Source: Methanosarcina vacuolata Z-761
GTDB taxonomy: Archaea; Halobacteriota; Methanosarcinia; Methanosarcinales; Methanosarcinaceae
DNA length: 64,000 nucleotides
Direction: 5' to 3'
NCBI RefSeq assembly: GCF_000969905.1
Contig: NZ_CP009520.1
Span: 1,674,001 to 1,738,000, forward strand
Under the pieces are notes generated by a model that saw only the letters and a list, made by a program, of their open reading frames with translations, was not told the DNA's origin and made no database searches. Both the position numbers and the translations under genes were made by a program. Below, piece after piece: positions 36,780 through 45,319 of the stretch (the stretch's first letter is position 1; every line of letters starts with the position of its first letter).

Positions 36780-37443
36780 AACAAGGTCTAGGAAATTAAT
36801 TTGGGCTGATCTCACAACTCTTAAAAATTAAAGTTGCGCTGGCGCACCGCGCAGCAAGCTAGAGAGGTATTCGACTGAAATAAATCATATCTGAAAAACG
36901 AGAATCCATATTTGGAAAGAATGTGTTTATTCTATCGGGATCGCAAAGAGTTATGAATACCCTGACCTCCGCAGGCTGTCTCACAACCGTAGTTAGCGAT
37001 AAAATTCCTCCTTTTTTGTTTTAAGGCTTTAAAAGCCTTATTTTTTTTACAAATTTCTGCCCTGAATTTGAATTGTCGGATAGCTTCCTTTTGGTCCTCA
37101 TTCATATAATTCAACAGGATATGAGAGCTTTGATACTTTGGGATATTTTCTAGTATATCGATCTCAAATATGCACATAATACAAAAATATATACAGTCTA
37201 TGACGCAAATATTATTTTCAAGTCACATGGAATTTTGTAACACGGAAAACGCAGCCTGTCGCATAGTGATTCGATCTGGATATTACAACCACGGAAAACA
37301 CGGAAAGCACGGAAGAAACACGCCTTTACTACTGATTTCCGTGTCTTCCGTGCTTTCAGTGGTTTTCAAAAAATTCATTTTGGACATACTTTGGAATCGA
37401 TGCACTGGTGTACGACCTTTTCTTAATGGGACAGAAGATTATT
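36780..37443. other. Intergenic stretch with a possible element end and a palindromic block
   Basis: A leftward 81-residue frame at 36932-37177 (QKEAIRQFKFRAEICKKNKA) may be a decayed protein, but no family is recognised. GGCTGTCTCACAACC near 36975 resembles the left end of the element at 13771. The palindromic block at 37288-37368 is listed separately. Confidence 0.35.
37288..37368. repeat. Imperfect palindrome of CACGGAAA/TTCCGTG units
   Basis: The left arm has AACCACGGAAAACACGGAAA then GCACGGAAGAAACACG; the right arm has CCGTGTCTTCCGTGCTTTCA then GTGGTT, its near reverse complement, about 20 bp apart. A transcript would form a long hairpin. The sub-unit ACACGGAAA is itself repeated. Confidence 0.75.
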
Positions 37444-37545
37444 GGCTCTTCGCCATTTCCTATAGATAAGATTATTTTCAATTCAATACCGCATTGGTTT
37501 TTATGAGGACATTATGAGGATATCCACATAAAACAAAGAAGAGCC
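37444..37545. mobile_element. 102-bp inverted-repeat element, copy C (GGCTCTTCG family)
   Basis: Begins GGCTCTTCGCCATTTCCTAT and ends AACAAAGAAGAGCC. The interior GCATTGGTTTTTATGAGGAC and ATATCCACATAAAAC closely match copies A and B at 13.4-13.8 kb. It lies 63 bp before the HD-domain gene. Confidence 0.8.
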
Positions 37546-37608
37546 TAAATCTCAAAGCCTCCGTAGATATACGAAAATGTTATACATTAAAACTACTATT
37601 GAAAAAGC

Positions 37609-38433
37609 ATGCAGAAGGAAGACCTGGACTTTTTCAAAAAATGGTTTCTGGATTATGTAGACCAATTTTCCTCTCCTGAGGTCTTTATCCAGGAAAACGT
37701 TAAGCTAAAAATCGAACATACGGCAAGAGTCTGTGAAAATATCCTTTTACTTGCCAAAGCGGAAAATGTGGAAGAAAAAGACTGCAGGCTCGCTGAAACA
37801 ATAGCTTTATTTCATGACCTGGGCCGCTTTGAACAGTTTACTAAATACAGGACGTTCAAAGACTCAGAATCTGAAGATCATGCCCTGCTTGGCGTAAAAA
37901 TTCTGGAAAATACCGGGATTCTTTCCATTCTATCTCAGAAAGAGAAAGATATAATTCTGAAAGCTGTGGAATATCATAATCGCATGGAAATTCCCGAATG
38001 CACAGAAACTACAACAGAATTCCTTTTTTATTTGAAATTGATCCGGGATGCCGATAAACTGGATATCCTGAAGCTTGTGAGTGAAGATTGTGAAAAAGAA
38101 GAAGAGCTCAGGAATCCAGTTCTCGAATTCAATATTCCCGATACGCCCGGATGTTCGGAAAACATAGTTGAGGATATCCTGAATAACAGGATGTCAAAGC
38201 TTGCAGATGCAAAAAACCGGAATGATATTAAACTTCTCCGCCTTAGCTGGATTTTTGACATCAGTTTTCCTGCAGCTTTTTCTCTTCTCAGAGAACGCGG
38301 TTATCTTGAGACAATTCTGTACTCAATGCCAGAAACTGAAGAAATGCAAATGGTACGCGAACATATTGAGAGCTATTTGAACGCAGTTGAAACCAGAGCC
38401 AGAAATAAAGCTGTGAAAACGGATGTCATCTAA
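37609..38433 (+). CDS. HD-domain phosphohydrolase
   Basis: The 274-residue protein has an HD metal site: H37 in IEHTARVCENILLLA, H69-D70 in IALFHDLGRFEQF, and a later Asp in RDADKLDIL. The order H...HD...D defines the superfamily of metal-dependent phosphohydrolases acting on nucleotides or phosphodiesters. HALLGVKILE and VEYHNRMEIPE give further histidines. No partner domain is attached, so the substrate cannot be assigned. No good ribosome site lies before the ATG, and the mRNA might be leaderless. Confidence 0.88.
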   Translation: MQKEDLDFFKKWFLDYVDQFSSPEVFIQENVKLKIEHTARVCENILLLAKAENVEEKDCRLAETIALFHDLGRFEQFTKYRTFKDSESEDHALLGVKILENTGILSILSQKEKDIILKAVEYHNRMEIPECTETTTEFLFYLKLIRDADKLDILKLVSEDCEKEEELRNPVLEFNIPDTPGCSENIVEDILNNRMSKLADAKNRNDIKLLRLSWIFDISFPAAFSLLRERGYLETILYSMPETEEMQMVREHIESYLNAVETRARNKAVKTDVI

Positions 38434-38571
38434 GCCAATAAGCCTTAAAGTGCATAGATCAGGATAAACTGAAACGTTAGTGAAGTGTAGATAAACTGAA
38501 GCAAAAGAGATAAGAAAACAATATGTAAAAATTTTAAACTTGGGCTGTTAGAAAAGAGAAATCCACTACGG

Positions 38572-38630
38572 ATTCATTCCATGCAAATTCATTCCATACA
38601 AATTCATTCCATGTAAATTCATTCCATGTA
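38572..38630. repeat. 15-bp tandem repeat, four copies, at a gene's 3' end
   Basis: Units of ATTCATTCCATGCAA with small variation start at 38572, 38587, 38602 and 38617. The last copy supplies the stop codon and final residues (YME) of the leftward small gene. Confidence 0.93.
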
Positions 38631-38825
38631 TCTTCTACGATTTTCATTGCCCAGACTTCGCCGGTAATCCGAACGAATCTGACTTCTTGACTGTTCTATA
38701 AGCATTGATTCCAGAGAATCTTCTTTAAGTTCTTCCCCTATATTTTTATCTTTTTCCTTTGTTTCCGGTCTGTCTTGATCCTTTTTTCCTATATCCGGTC
38801 TACTTTGTTCCTTTTCCTCTGTCAT
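38619..38825 (-). CDS. Small highly charged hypothetical protein (68 residues)
   Basis: From the ATG at 38823-38825 the product is MTEEKEQSRPDIGKKDQDRP..., ending RSDYRRSLGNENRRRYME. AGGAG ten bases upstream of this ATG supports the start; the frame is open to 38876 but without a ribosome site. It is rich in Glu, Lys, Arg and Asp, with no hydrophobic core, and is probably disordered. No family recognised. The C-terminus runs into a 15-bp tandem repeat. Confidence 0.5.
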   Translation of the reverse strand: MTEEKEQSRPDIGKKDQDRPETKEKDKNIGEELKEDSLESMLIEQSRSQIRSDYRRSLGNENRRRYME

Positions 38826-39370
38826 ATTAAAATTACTCCTACGTTTAACTGAGTTAAGGAATGATTCAAGTATCATATCAAAGTATTGTTGTCAAGAATC
38901 ATTATTGAGATAATGAAATTATGTACAGATCAATTCCTGAACTGCAAATTTGAAGTTATATTTTTATCATTCCTAAATCATATTTTGTTGTAATCGACAT
39001 TTTCACGTAAACTTATTTTCAATTATTTTAACAGGATCTTTTTAGTTAGAATATTATTTTAATTTAATATATTATTTAGGACTTACGAACTTGAGGAACA
39101 AAATCAATTACAGCAAAGACTGTGGATTAAAGTCACGTTTTAGACAGTTAATAGTCTGATGCTGTTGATTTTTCAGTTCTACTGCGTAAGTCCTACTATT
39201 TTTATCAAGATTTACTTATTATTAAGATTTAATTATTATTAAGACTTTATTTTTATTAAGATATAATTATTATTTAACTTTTATTTTTATTAAGATTTTA
39301 TTTTAGTTACCGTCTTATTTTAGTTTGAATTTTTCAGGATATTCCTCTGGATCAGAATCCGGAAAGATGT
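38826..39370. other. Intergenic stretch with a 119-bp mobile element and AT-rich repeats
   Basis: Contains the element at 39077-39195. The following 39196-39320 is composed of degenerate TTTTTATTAAGATTTAATTATTATT repeats. No gene is supported. Confidence 0.5.
39077..39195. mobile_element. 119-bp inverted-repeat element, copy 2 (TAGGACTTACG family)
   Basis: TAGGACTTACG at the left end is the exact reverse complement of CGTAAGTCCTA at the right end. The inside (GAGGAACAAAATCAATTACA, AGTCTGATGCTGTTGA) matches the copy at 14943-15062. This copy has the better preserved ends. Non-coding. Confidence 0.82.
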
Positions 39371-40120
39371 TCAGGATTTATCAATTGCCTTGAGTCCGGA
39401 TGGCTGTTCGATAAATTCCACCTCAAGACCGGAAATTTCGCGCAGTCTGGAGCATAAAGCCTCCATTCCCGGATTTTCCGTGGCATAGTGAGTAGCGTCA
39501 ATAAGGCAGAGATCCTCATACTCGCGGAGAATATTATGCTTAAGTTCGGAAGATATGAAGGCATCAACTCTGTTTGCCCTTGCAATTTCAAGGAACTCAG
39601 TCGCAAAGCCACTGCCACCGACGACCATTACCCGACTTATCCCCTCTTTTTCTCCTGCATATATGACAGGAGTTTGCAGGGTCTTTGAGACATTGGATGC
39701 CAGTTCAGCCGAAGCACAGGGTTCTATCTCTCCTATTCTGCCGACTTCCACATTTTTGAGATTCTTTAACCCGAGCCTTGCAGCAAGCACGTCATTAATG
39801 CCTCCTTCGGCTCTATCATAATTCGTATGCATGCTGTAAATGGAAATCCCGTTATCGAGGGCAAGCCTGAGAGATTCAGCCAGGGATTTTGAGATTTTGT
39901 TAATCGGATGGAAGATAAGGGTATGGTGGGTAATTAGAAGATTTGCTCTCATTTCTGCAGCTTTCTCAAGCGTATAAGAACTGGCATCGAGGGCAACTGC
40001 AATTTTTTCTATGTTATTTTCCAGGTTGAGAATTAGCCCGATCCTGCCTTCGTCAAAGTCTTCAGCAAGTTCAGGTGGCGCGATTTCTTCGAGAATTTCT
40101 ACAACTTTCATAAGTTCCAT
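39371..40120 (-). CDS. Nif3-like dinuclear metal-centre protein (DUF34/NIF3)
   Basis: The 249-residue protein has the NIF3 family layout: VEILEEIAPPELAEDFDEGRIGL at the N-terminus, LLITHHTLIF with the metal-binding HH pair (residues about 63-64), SMHTNYDRAEGGINDVLA, and C-terminal LIDATHYATENPGMEALC with the last His and Glu ligands. Members bind two metal ions; the biochemical role is still uncertain, though they are often annotated as GTP cyclohydrolase type 2. It is cytosolic and stands alone. GAGGT seven bases upstream supports the ATG at 40120. Confidence 0.93.
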   Translation of the reverse strand: MELMKVVEILEEIAPPELAEDFDEGRIGLILNLENNIEKIAVALDASSYTLEKAAEMRANLLITHHTLIFHPINKISKSLAESLRLALDNGISIYSMHTNYDRAEGGINDVLAARLGLKNLKNVEVGRIGEIEPCASAELASNVSKTLQTPVIYAGEKEGISRVMVVGGSGFATEFLEIARANRVDAFISSELKHNILREYEDLCLIDATHYATENPGMEALCSRLREISGLEVEFIEQPSGLKAIDKS

Positions 40121-40690
40121 GAAAAAGACCTCTGATGTCCGGAAGGGACGAATACTTATTTATTAAATTTTGAAACTTCCGAGATTTCCTTTCCTGATTC
40201 TGTTAAATATACACGACCTTATAAAGAAAACGACTCTATATAAGAAGTTTATTCAAAATTGAAACAGTACAAAAAATTAAAATATCTTATGTTAAGATAA
40301 CTTATAGAGTTTAGACAAATTTCTGATTAAAACGACCTTAATACTACCATATAGATCTAACCAGTTTAGACAAATAAATTACAAATTTTAAATGATCCTG
40401 GATTTTAATGAAGAAACCATGAAATTGGAGTTAATAAAGTAACATCGAGTTAGAAAATTGTAAATCATAGGGGAGTGCTGGGGCAAAATCAATGCATCGA
40501 ATTGTAAAATACGGATGGTATCATATGAATGGTATCATATGAATGGTATCATTCGTGAATAAGCAGTTAGTAATTATATATAATTTAAAAAATACAAAAA
40601 ATGAAGAGCCGTAGCCATTACAGCAGCTCAAAATGCATGCTTCCAGTGCGAAAATCCAGTATAAAGAGATTAAATTCAAGGAAGGTAACT
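40121..40690. other. Intergenic stretch upstream of the exported CARDB-like gene
   Basis: AT-rich divergent region between the Nif3-like gene and the exported protein gene. It contains a 14-bp tandem repeat at 40517-40554 and TTATATATAATTTAAAA at about 40573-40590, a good TATA box for the rightward gene. Confidence 0.5.
40517..40554. repeat. 14-bp tandem repeat, 2.5 copies
   Basis: GGTATCATATGAAT at 40517 and 40531, then a partial copy from 40545. It sits 20 bp before the TATA box of the downstream gene. Confidence 0.88.
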
Positions 40691-42286
40691 ATGGCTAAGA
40701 AGCTTGCACTGATTGCATTACTTGCCGTTTTCTTCACTTCGGCTTTCTCAATAATCGCTCTTGCAGAAGAAGACATCGAGTGGGTAGAGAAAAAGGATGG
40801 AACACCACTGTACTGGGGGGATACAGTAACAGTTAACGGCTATGTTATAAAGGCAGAAGATTTTAACGATAACAAACAGGTGTTTGTTTCAATCTCGAAG
40901 GATGGGGAAAAACTGAAGACGTCTCCACTTTCCGCAGGCCTGGAAGTCGTATATGACGACAAGATAAAGGTTTATGCCCAGGAAGTGAACCCGAATTATG
41001 AGATTATCAAAAAGGATGGAAAGGAGTTCAAGACAGGAAACTGGAACCCTTATGCTAAACTGGATATCCTTATAAAAGGAGAGCCAGAATTTGACATAGA
41101 CGTTGAAACCAAAAAGGACACATATGATTCGAAATCTACCGGAGACGGTTCAATTGATGTATCGATAGAAATTAAAAACGATGGAGACGCAAAAGCTAAA
41201 AATGCCGTTCTAACTATCGACACAGCCGGGATGGAAGTCCTTAAAGGAAAAAAGAAATACACACTTGGAGAGGTTCTTAAAGAGGAAACTCTTGAACCTG
41301 TGAATATTACATTGAAAGCTCCCAAGCCGTGGGAAGACACTGATCTTAATATAAGTGCAAAAATTACATGTGAGGATGTAAGGAACAAGAAGTACGAAGA
41401 CATAGGCTTCAAAGTCATAAAAATAGAAAAAAAATGGGGCCTTGTTATTTCAAAGTTTATTACAAGAGATAATCACATGGGTAAGCCTATCTACGTCTCG
41501 GTCAATGTCCGGAACGTAGGGCTTTGCGACATAGATGACATCGTACTTACTGATTCGATAGCTTCCAAAACGCACCTTAAGAAAGATGCGGTGCTCGTGA
41601 AGACCCTTTCTCTTAAATCCGGGGAATTAGCTGAAAAAGTTTTTGAATACACTCTGATTCCTGAAAAACCGGGAGAATTCACCTTCCCAAAAACAACGGC
41701 TAATTTTACCCTGCCTAATGGGCAGAATGGTGACGCGGGTTCCAATAACTCGGAAAAGGTAAAAATTTATGGACCTGAAATCTCAGTTACAAAAACCATA
41801 AACAAACAGCAACTGAATGCCGGAGATGAACTGACCGTAACGATCACTGTAAAAAACACAGGAAACATTGATTCAAGTGTGACAGTAACCGACACCGTAC
41901 CTCCTGAAGCTAAACTAATAAGCGGGGAAACCAGTTTCAAGCAGATTCTCGGAAGTGGCGGCGGTTCAAAAACAGTAACCTATATCCTTCAAATGCATAA
42001 AGAAGGAGAAATCCATCTGCCTGCATGTAAGGCAAGTTTCCTCGACCTTGATGAATATTCAGGAGAGGTCGTTTCGGATACTCCTGTTGTTTATGTAGGA
42101 GTGCCGATTTCTCTTGAAGGAAGCAGCAAGCAGCCTGAGGGAAAAACTGACTCCAATCAGGAAAAAAATAAATCATCGGGTCTGGCACAAAATGAAGATC
42201 CTGAAGATACTTCCGGATTCGGTCCTGTCCTTGCTATAGCAGGACTTCTCGCAGTTACATTCATCCTGGGAAGAAGACGTACCTGA
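40691..42286 (+). CDS. Exported, membrane-anchored CARDB/DUF11-like surface protein
   Basis: From the ATG at 40691 (GGAAGGT just upstream) the product is 531 residues with a signal peptide (AKKLALIALLAVFFTSAFSI...ALA). The mature part begins EEDIEWVEKKDGTPLYWGDT and continues with repeated beta-sandwich domains of the CARDB/DUF11 type: VSIEIKNDGDAKAKNAVLTI, VSVNVRNVGLCDIDDIVLTD and VTITVKNTGNIDSSVTVTDT. A low-complexity linker rich in Gln, Ser and Asn precedes a C-terminal membrane helix (GPVLAIAGLLAVTFILG) and RRR stop-transfer. It is anchored outside the cytoplasmic membrane. The first 30 codons of the longer frame are not used. Exact role unknown. Confidence 0.88.
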   Translation: MAKKLALIALLAVFFTSAFSIIALAEEDIEWVEKKDGTPLYWGDTVTVNGYVIKAEDFNDNKQVFVSISKDGEKLKTSPLSAGLEVVYDDKIKVYAQEVNPNYEIIKKDGKEFKTGNWNPYAKLDILIKGEPEFDIDVETKKDTYDSKSTGDGSIDVSIEIKNDGDAKAKNAVLTIDTAGMEVLKGKKKYTLGEVLKEETLEPVNITLKAPKPWEDTDLNISAKITCEDVRNKKYEDIGFKVIKIEKKWGLVISKFITRDNHMGKPIYVSVNVRNVGLCDIDDIVLTDSIASKTHLKKDAVLVKTLSLKSGELAEKVFEYTLIPEKPGEFTFPKTTANFTLPNGQNGDAGSNNSEKVKIYGPEISVTKTINKQQLNAGDELTVTITVKNTGNIDSSVTVTDTVPPEAKLISGETSFKQILGSGGGSKTVTYILQMHKEGEIHLPACKASFLDLDEYSGEVVSDTPVVYVGVPISLEGSSKQPEGKTDSNQEKNKSSGLAQNEDPEDTSGFGPVLAIAGLLAVTFILGRRRT

Positions 42287-42713
42287 AAAAACTTAAGTTG
42301 AGAGTTTCGAACGCTCTGGACTTTCCAGGGCATTCATTTCTTGCATTTAATAGAATCTACTGAGAAAAAAGCCTCATCCCATTACGATTCACTTTTTTCA
42401 TTACTTATTACAATTTTCATTACTTTTCACTTTTTCATAACCATTTATACCACTTATGAATTATTTTATCTTGCTATTTTTACTGGTCTTCAAAAGTAAT
42501 AGGTTGATAAGAGCTCTTTTTACCTTGAAACTCATTTGAATAAAAATAAAAATTGAACAAAAGAAAAAATAAATATCTTTATTAATTTCCAAAATAAAAA
42601 AAAGCATGTGAAGCAAAAAAAGAATTGAAAGTGAGAAAAACTCAACACTGCTGTTAGAAGAGGTATCGATATTAGAAAAAATAAATATTTTTTCGAGAAA
42701 AAGGAAGCAAAAC
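42287..42713. other. Intergenic stretch upstream of the DHH gene
   Basis: AT-rich, with T-rich DNA after the exported protein's stop (CACTTTTTTCATTACTTATT) that may terminate its transcript. No gene or repeat is seen in the rest. Confidence 0.4.
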
Positions 42714-43691
42714 ATGAAAGAACTCGAGAACCGGATCAAAGCGAAAACTCTAGTCCTTACTCACGGAGATTCGGATGGGATATGCTCAGGTGCGATTGCA
42801 AAAACCGCTTATCCGGATGCGTATGTATATTTTACAAACCCGTCCAACCTTCTTGAAAAATTAAGGCTTATACAAGATGTGAAAACCCTTATTATTTGCG
42901 ATATTGCAATCGATGAAAGGAACTGTTCTGAACTTCACACAGCACTCCGAGAATTTGCGGAGACGTCCGACCTTTACTATATTGACCACCATCCTCTCCC
43001 TAAAAGCTGTGAAAAAGAGAGCTGGTTCTACCATGATATCGAAGCCTGTTCCTCAGAGTTGACCTACAGGGTCTTTGAGGACCGCCTGGACAGGGATATG
43101 CGGAGGGTAGCAATCTACGGAGCGATTGGGGATTTCTGCGACAACACTCCATGTTTAAAGAACTGGGTCAAAGATTGGGATAAAAGGAATCTTTATTTCC
43201 AGGCTGGAACCCTGACCCAGGCCATCCTATATAAAGGAAGGGATTACGAATTCAAGAGAAAACTTCTTGAGCCCCTCTCAAAGGACATAATCCCTTCAAA
43301 TATTCCAGAACTGCTTAAGCTTGCCAGAGAAGCAGCAATTAACGAGGAGAAATTAAGGCTTTTTGTTAAATATAATGTGGAAGTCCTGAGAAACAGCGCG
43401 TATATTGTAAATACAAATAACTCCATTTCAAAGGCAGCGATATACGCAGCCTCTTACGGCAGGCGGGAAGTCGGGATTGCAGCCGAATACCGTGAAAGAA
43501 AGGTAGCTTATGACCTTAGTATCCGATCCAGGGGAGAGGTAGACGTAAACAATATTCTCCGTTCAGTCGCACCAAGATTCGGAGGAAGCGGCGGTGGACA
43601 TCCACTTGCGGCAGGCGCTCAAATTCCCGAAGATTCCCTTAACGCATTCCTCAGGGCTTTTGATAAGGAACTAGGGGAAGCACATAGGTAA
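42714..43691 (+). CDS. DHH-family phosphoesterase
   Basis: The 325-residue protein has the DHH pattern: motif I LVLTHGDSDGICSGAIA, motif II IICDIAID, motif III LYYIDHHPLPKSC and the C-terminal DHHA1 domain ending in GGSGGGHPLAAGAQIPEDSL. These bind two metal ions for cleaving phosphodiesters, as in RecJ and nanoRNase/c-di-AMP phosphodiesterases. It is a smaller cousin of the archaeal RecJ encoded at 45320-46660. The substrate (short nucleic acid or cyclic dinucleotide) cannot be told. AAGGA lies upstream of the ATG. Confidence 0.9.
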   Translation: MKELENRIKAKTLVLTHGDSDGICSGAIAKTAYPDAYVYFTNPSNLLEKLRLIQDVKTLIICDIAIDERNCSELHTALREFAETSDLYYIDHHPLPKSCEKESWFYHDIEACSSELTYRVFEDRLDRDMRRVAIYGAIGDFCDNTPCLKNWVKDWDKRNLYFQAGTLTQAILYKGRDYEFKRKLLEPLSKDIIPSNIPELLKLAREAAINEEKLRLFVKYNVEVLRNSAYIVNTNNSISKAAIYAASYGRREVGIAAEYRERKVAYDLSIRSRGEVDVNNILRSVAPRFGGSGGGHPLAAGAQIPEDSLNAFLRAFDKELGEAHR

Positions 43692-43917
43692 AGAATCGGA
43701 ACATGGATAAAAACCGGAACATGGATAAAAACCGGTCATCGGTTGACCAAAACAATTGATTCGCAATCGTCTAACCGGTTTATCACGCCGCGGCATGGGA
43801 TTTTCGATCAACCCTATTTTGAAAAGGGTTGTGTCACAACCGTTGCGCCGGTTGATCACGCCGAGAACGACATTTTTGTTCAGGTCTTTTTTGAAAAAGG
43901 CTTGGAGGTAAAAAACA
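43692..43917. other. Short intergenic region with repeats before engB
   Basis: An 18-bp direct repeat (AACCGGAACATGGATAAA near 43696-43733) and a hairpin CAACCCT...AGGGTTG (about 43810-43832) are present. CACGCCG occurs twice (43786 and 43858). They may be part of the engB leader. Confidence 0.5.
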
Positions 43918-44547
43918 ATGGAAACCAGTAAGACTGCAGCTGAAAGCGGAGTAAGCTTTGAGATAATCTTTGTAGGCCGTTCAAACGTGGGTAAATCCTC
44001 GTTGCTAAGGGAACTCTTCGGAGCGAAAGTAAGGGTTGGAAAACGCCCCGGGGTTACCTTACGCCCTGCACATGTCCATGTCTCGGACCTGCTTATCACG
44101 GATATGCCTGGCTTCGGCTTCATGAGTGGAGTAAAAGACCGAAAGCAAGACATCGTTAAAGACAAAACCGTGCACTATATCGAAGAAAATGCCGAAAGGA
44201 TCAAGCTCGGAGTGCTTGTAATAGACAGCTCGTCTTTCCCGCAGATAGTAGACCGCTGGGACTCAAAGGACCAGATTCCGATAGACATTGAAATGTTTGA
44301 TTTCCTCAGGGAAGTCGGGATTGACACCATTATTGCTGCAAACAAGATGGATAAGGTAAAAGAAAGCGATTATGATTCTCTTCTTGACGAGATTGCAATT
44401 CGACTCGGGCTTGAACCTCCCTGGCAGAACTGGAGGCATATAATAGCTCCTATCAGCGCCAAAAAAGGAGACCTGAAAGCTTTAAAAAGTCTGCTTCGGG
44501 AAAGGCTGCACGAAATGAAAAGGGATGACCTGTTCAAGTATGTTTGA
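43918..44547 (+). CDS. engB: EngB-like TRAFAC GTPase (YihA family)
   Basis: All G motifs are seen in 209 residues: G1 GRSNVGKSSL, G2 in RPGVT, G3 DMPGFGF, G4 NKMD and G5 ISAKKG. The order and size match EngB/YihA, a ribosome-assembly GTPase acting on the large subunit in bacteria; archaeal homologues are less studied. A strong GGAGGT site nine bases upstream fixes the ATG. It follows the DHH gene after about 225 bp. Confidence 0.95.
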   Translation: METSKTAAESGVSFEIIFVGRSNVGKSSLLRELFGAKVRVGKRPGVTLRPAHVHVSDLLITDMPGFGFMSGVKDRKQDIVKDKTVHYIEENAERIKLGVLVIDSSSFPQIVDRWDSKDQIPIDIEMFDFLREVGIDTIIAANKMDKVKESDYDSLLDEIAIRLGLEPPWQNWRHIIAPISAKKGDLKALKSLLRERLHEMKRDDLFKYV

Positions 44548-45031
44548 TTTGAAAAAACTCATTATTTTATCCCAAAATTATTTCGCTGTTTAAATTTCTT
44601 TTATTGCAGTTATATATCGCGTACAAATGACTCACCATTTTAATTCAACTTCGAATTTGGTTCATTTTACGTGATTATTCTATAGTATCAAAATGGAATT
44701 GTAATTTAATCAAGTTTAATTTTTTGAGTCGCTTGCTGTTGTATCGTATATTAACTTCCAAATAGTTTTGAATCTGCGAAATCATTTCAGGATACAACAA
44801 ATTGTGGGATTCAAGCCAAAATCATTGATTTTGTTGAGCATGTGCCCACAGCTGATTCAAGTAGTTTATTCAGTTGTTGCAAAAATCACCGTATTTTTGA
44901 GAAGGGGGTCGAAATGTGAGGTAAAAGAGAAAAAGGTGTGTAGAAAAGGAAAGAGAATAAAGGAAAGAGAATAAAGGAAAAGAAAGAAAAGGAAAGAAAA
45001 GAAAAGAAAAGAAAGAAAATTTGTAAGTAAA
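44548..45031. other. Intergenic stretch with a polypurine tract
   Basis: The first 350 bp are AT-rich with no supported gene; a 68-residue rightward frame at 44768-44974 is not supported. 44930-45020 is a nearly pure A/G tract (AAAGGAAAGAGAATAAAGGA and variants) that ends just before the stop of pcc1. It could terminate or stall transcripts coming from pcc1 (as a polypyrimidine run in the RNA). Confidence 0.5.
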
Positions 45032-45286
45032 TTAGCTTTCCTGGACTTTATCCCCTTTTTTCATAGTTTCTTCGATTCCTTCTCCAATTTTAACATTCAT
45101 GAGAAAATCATCAACCGTTGCAAGAAGAGAGCCTATTTTTTCAGAGTGAAAATGGACAGCAACTTTATCATTACTGATTTCACTTTCCATGCTTCTAAGG
45201 TTATCCGGAGAAAGAGCTTGCAGAATTCTCGCAGCGGATTTTCTTGATTCAGGATCCGGAAATTCAATTGTACCTGTAATTTTCAT
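45032..45286 (-). CDS. pcc1: KEOPS complex subunit Pcc1
   Basis: The 84-residue protein MKITGTIEFPDPESRKSAAR ... LLATVDDFLMNVKIGE matches the small Pcc1 (CTAG/Pcc1) fold with conserved FPDxxxAxxI and a C-terminal Nxxxxxxxxxx helix. Pcc1 dimerises and holds KEOPS together for tRNA t6A synthesis. A strong GGAGTG before the second ATG (45284-45286) favours that start over the one at 45298. It follows the archaeal recJ gene after about 33 bp on the same strand, a neighbourhood known in euryarchaea. Confidence 0.85.
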   Translation of the reverse strand: MKITGTIEFPDPESRKSAARILQALSPDNLRSMESEISNDKVAVHFHSEKIGSLLATVDDFLMNVKIGEGIEETMKKGDKVQES

Positions 45287-45319
45287 AAGCACTCCCATCG
45301 CTTTTCCATCTTATTATCT

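Noticed and set aside
44768-44974. 68-residue rightward frame ending in the polypurine tract
   Set aside because: Its C-terminus is just the A/G tract read as Lys/Glu/Arg; no ribosome site or family.
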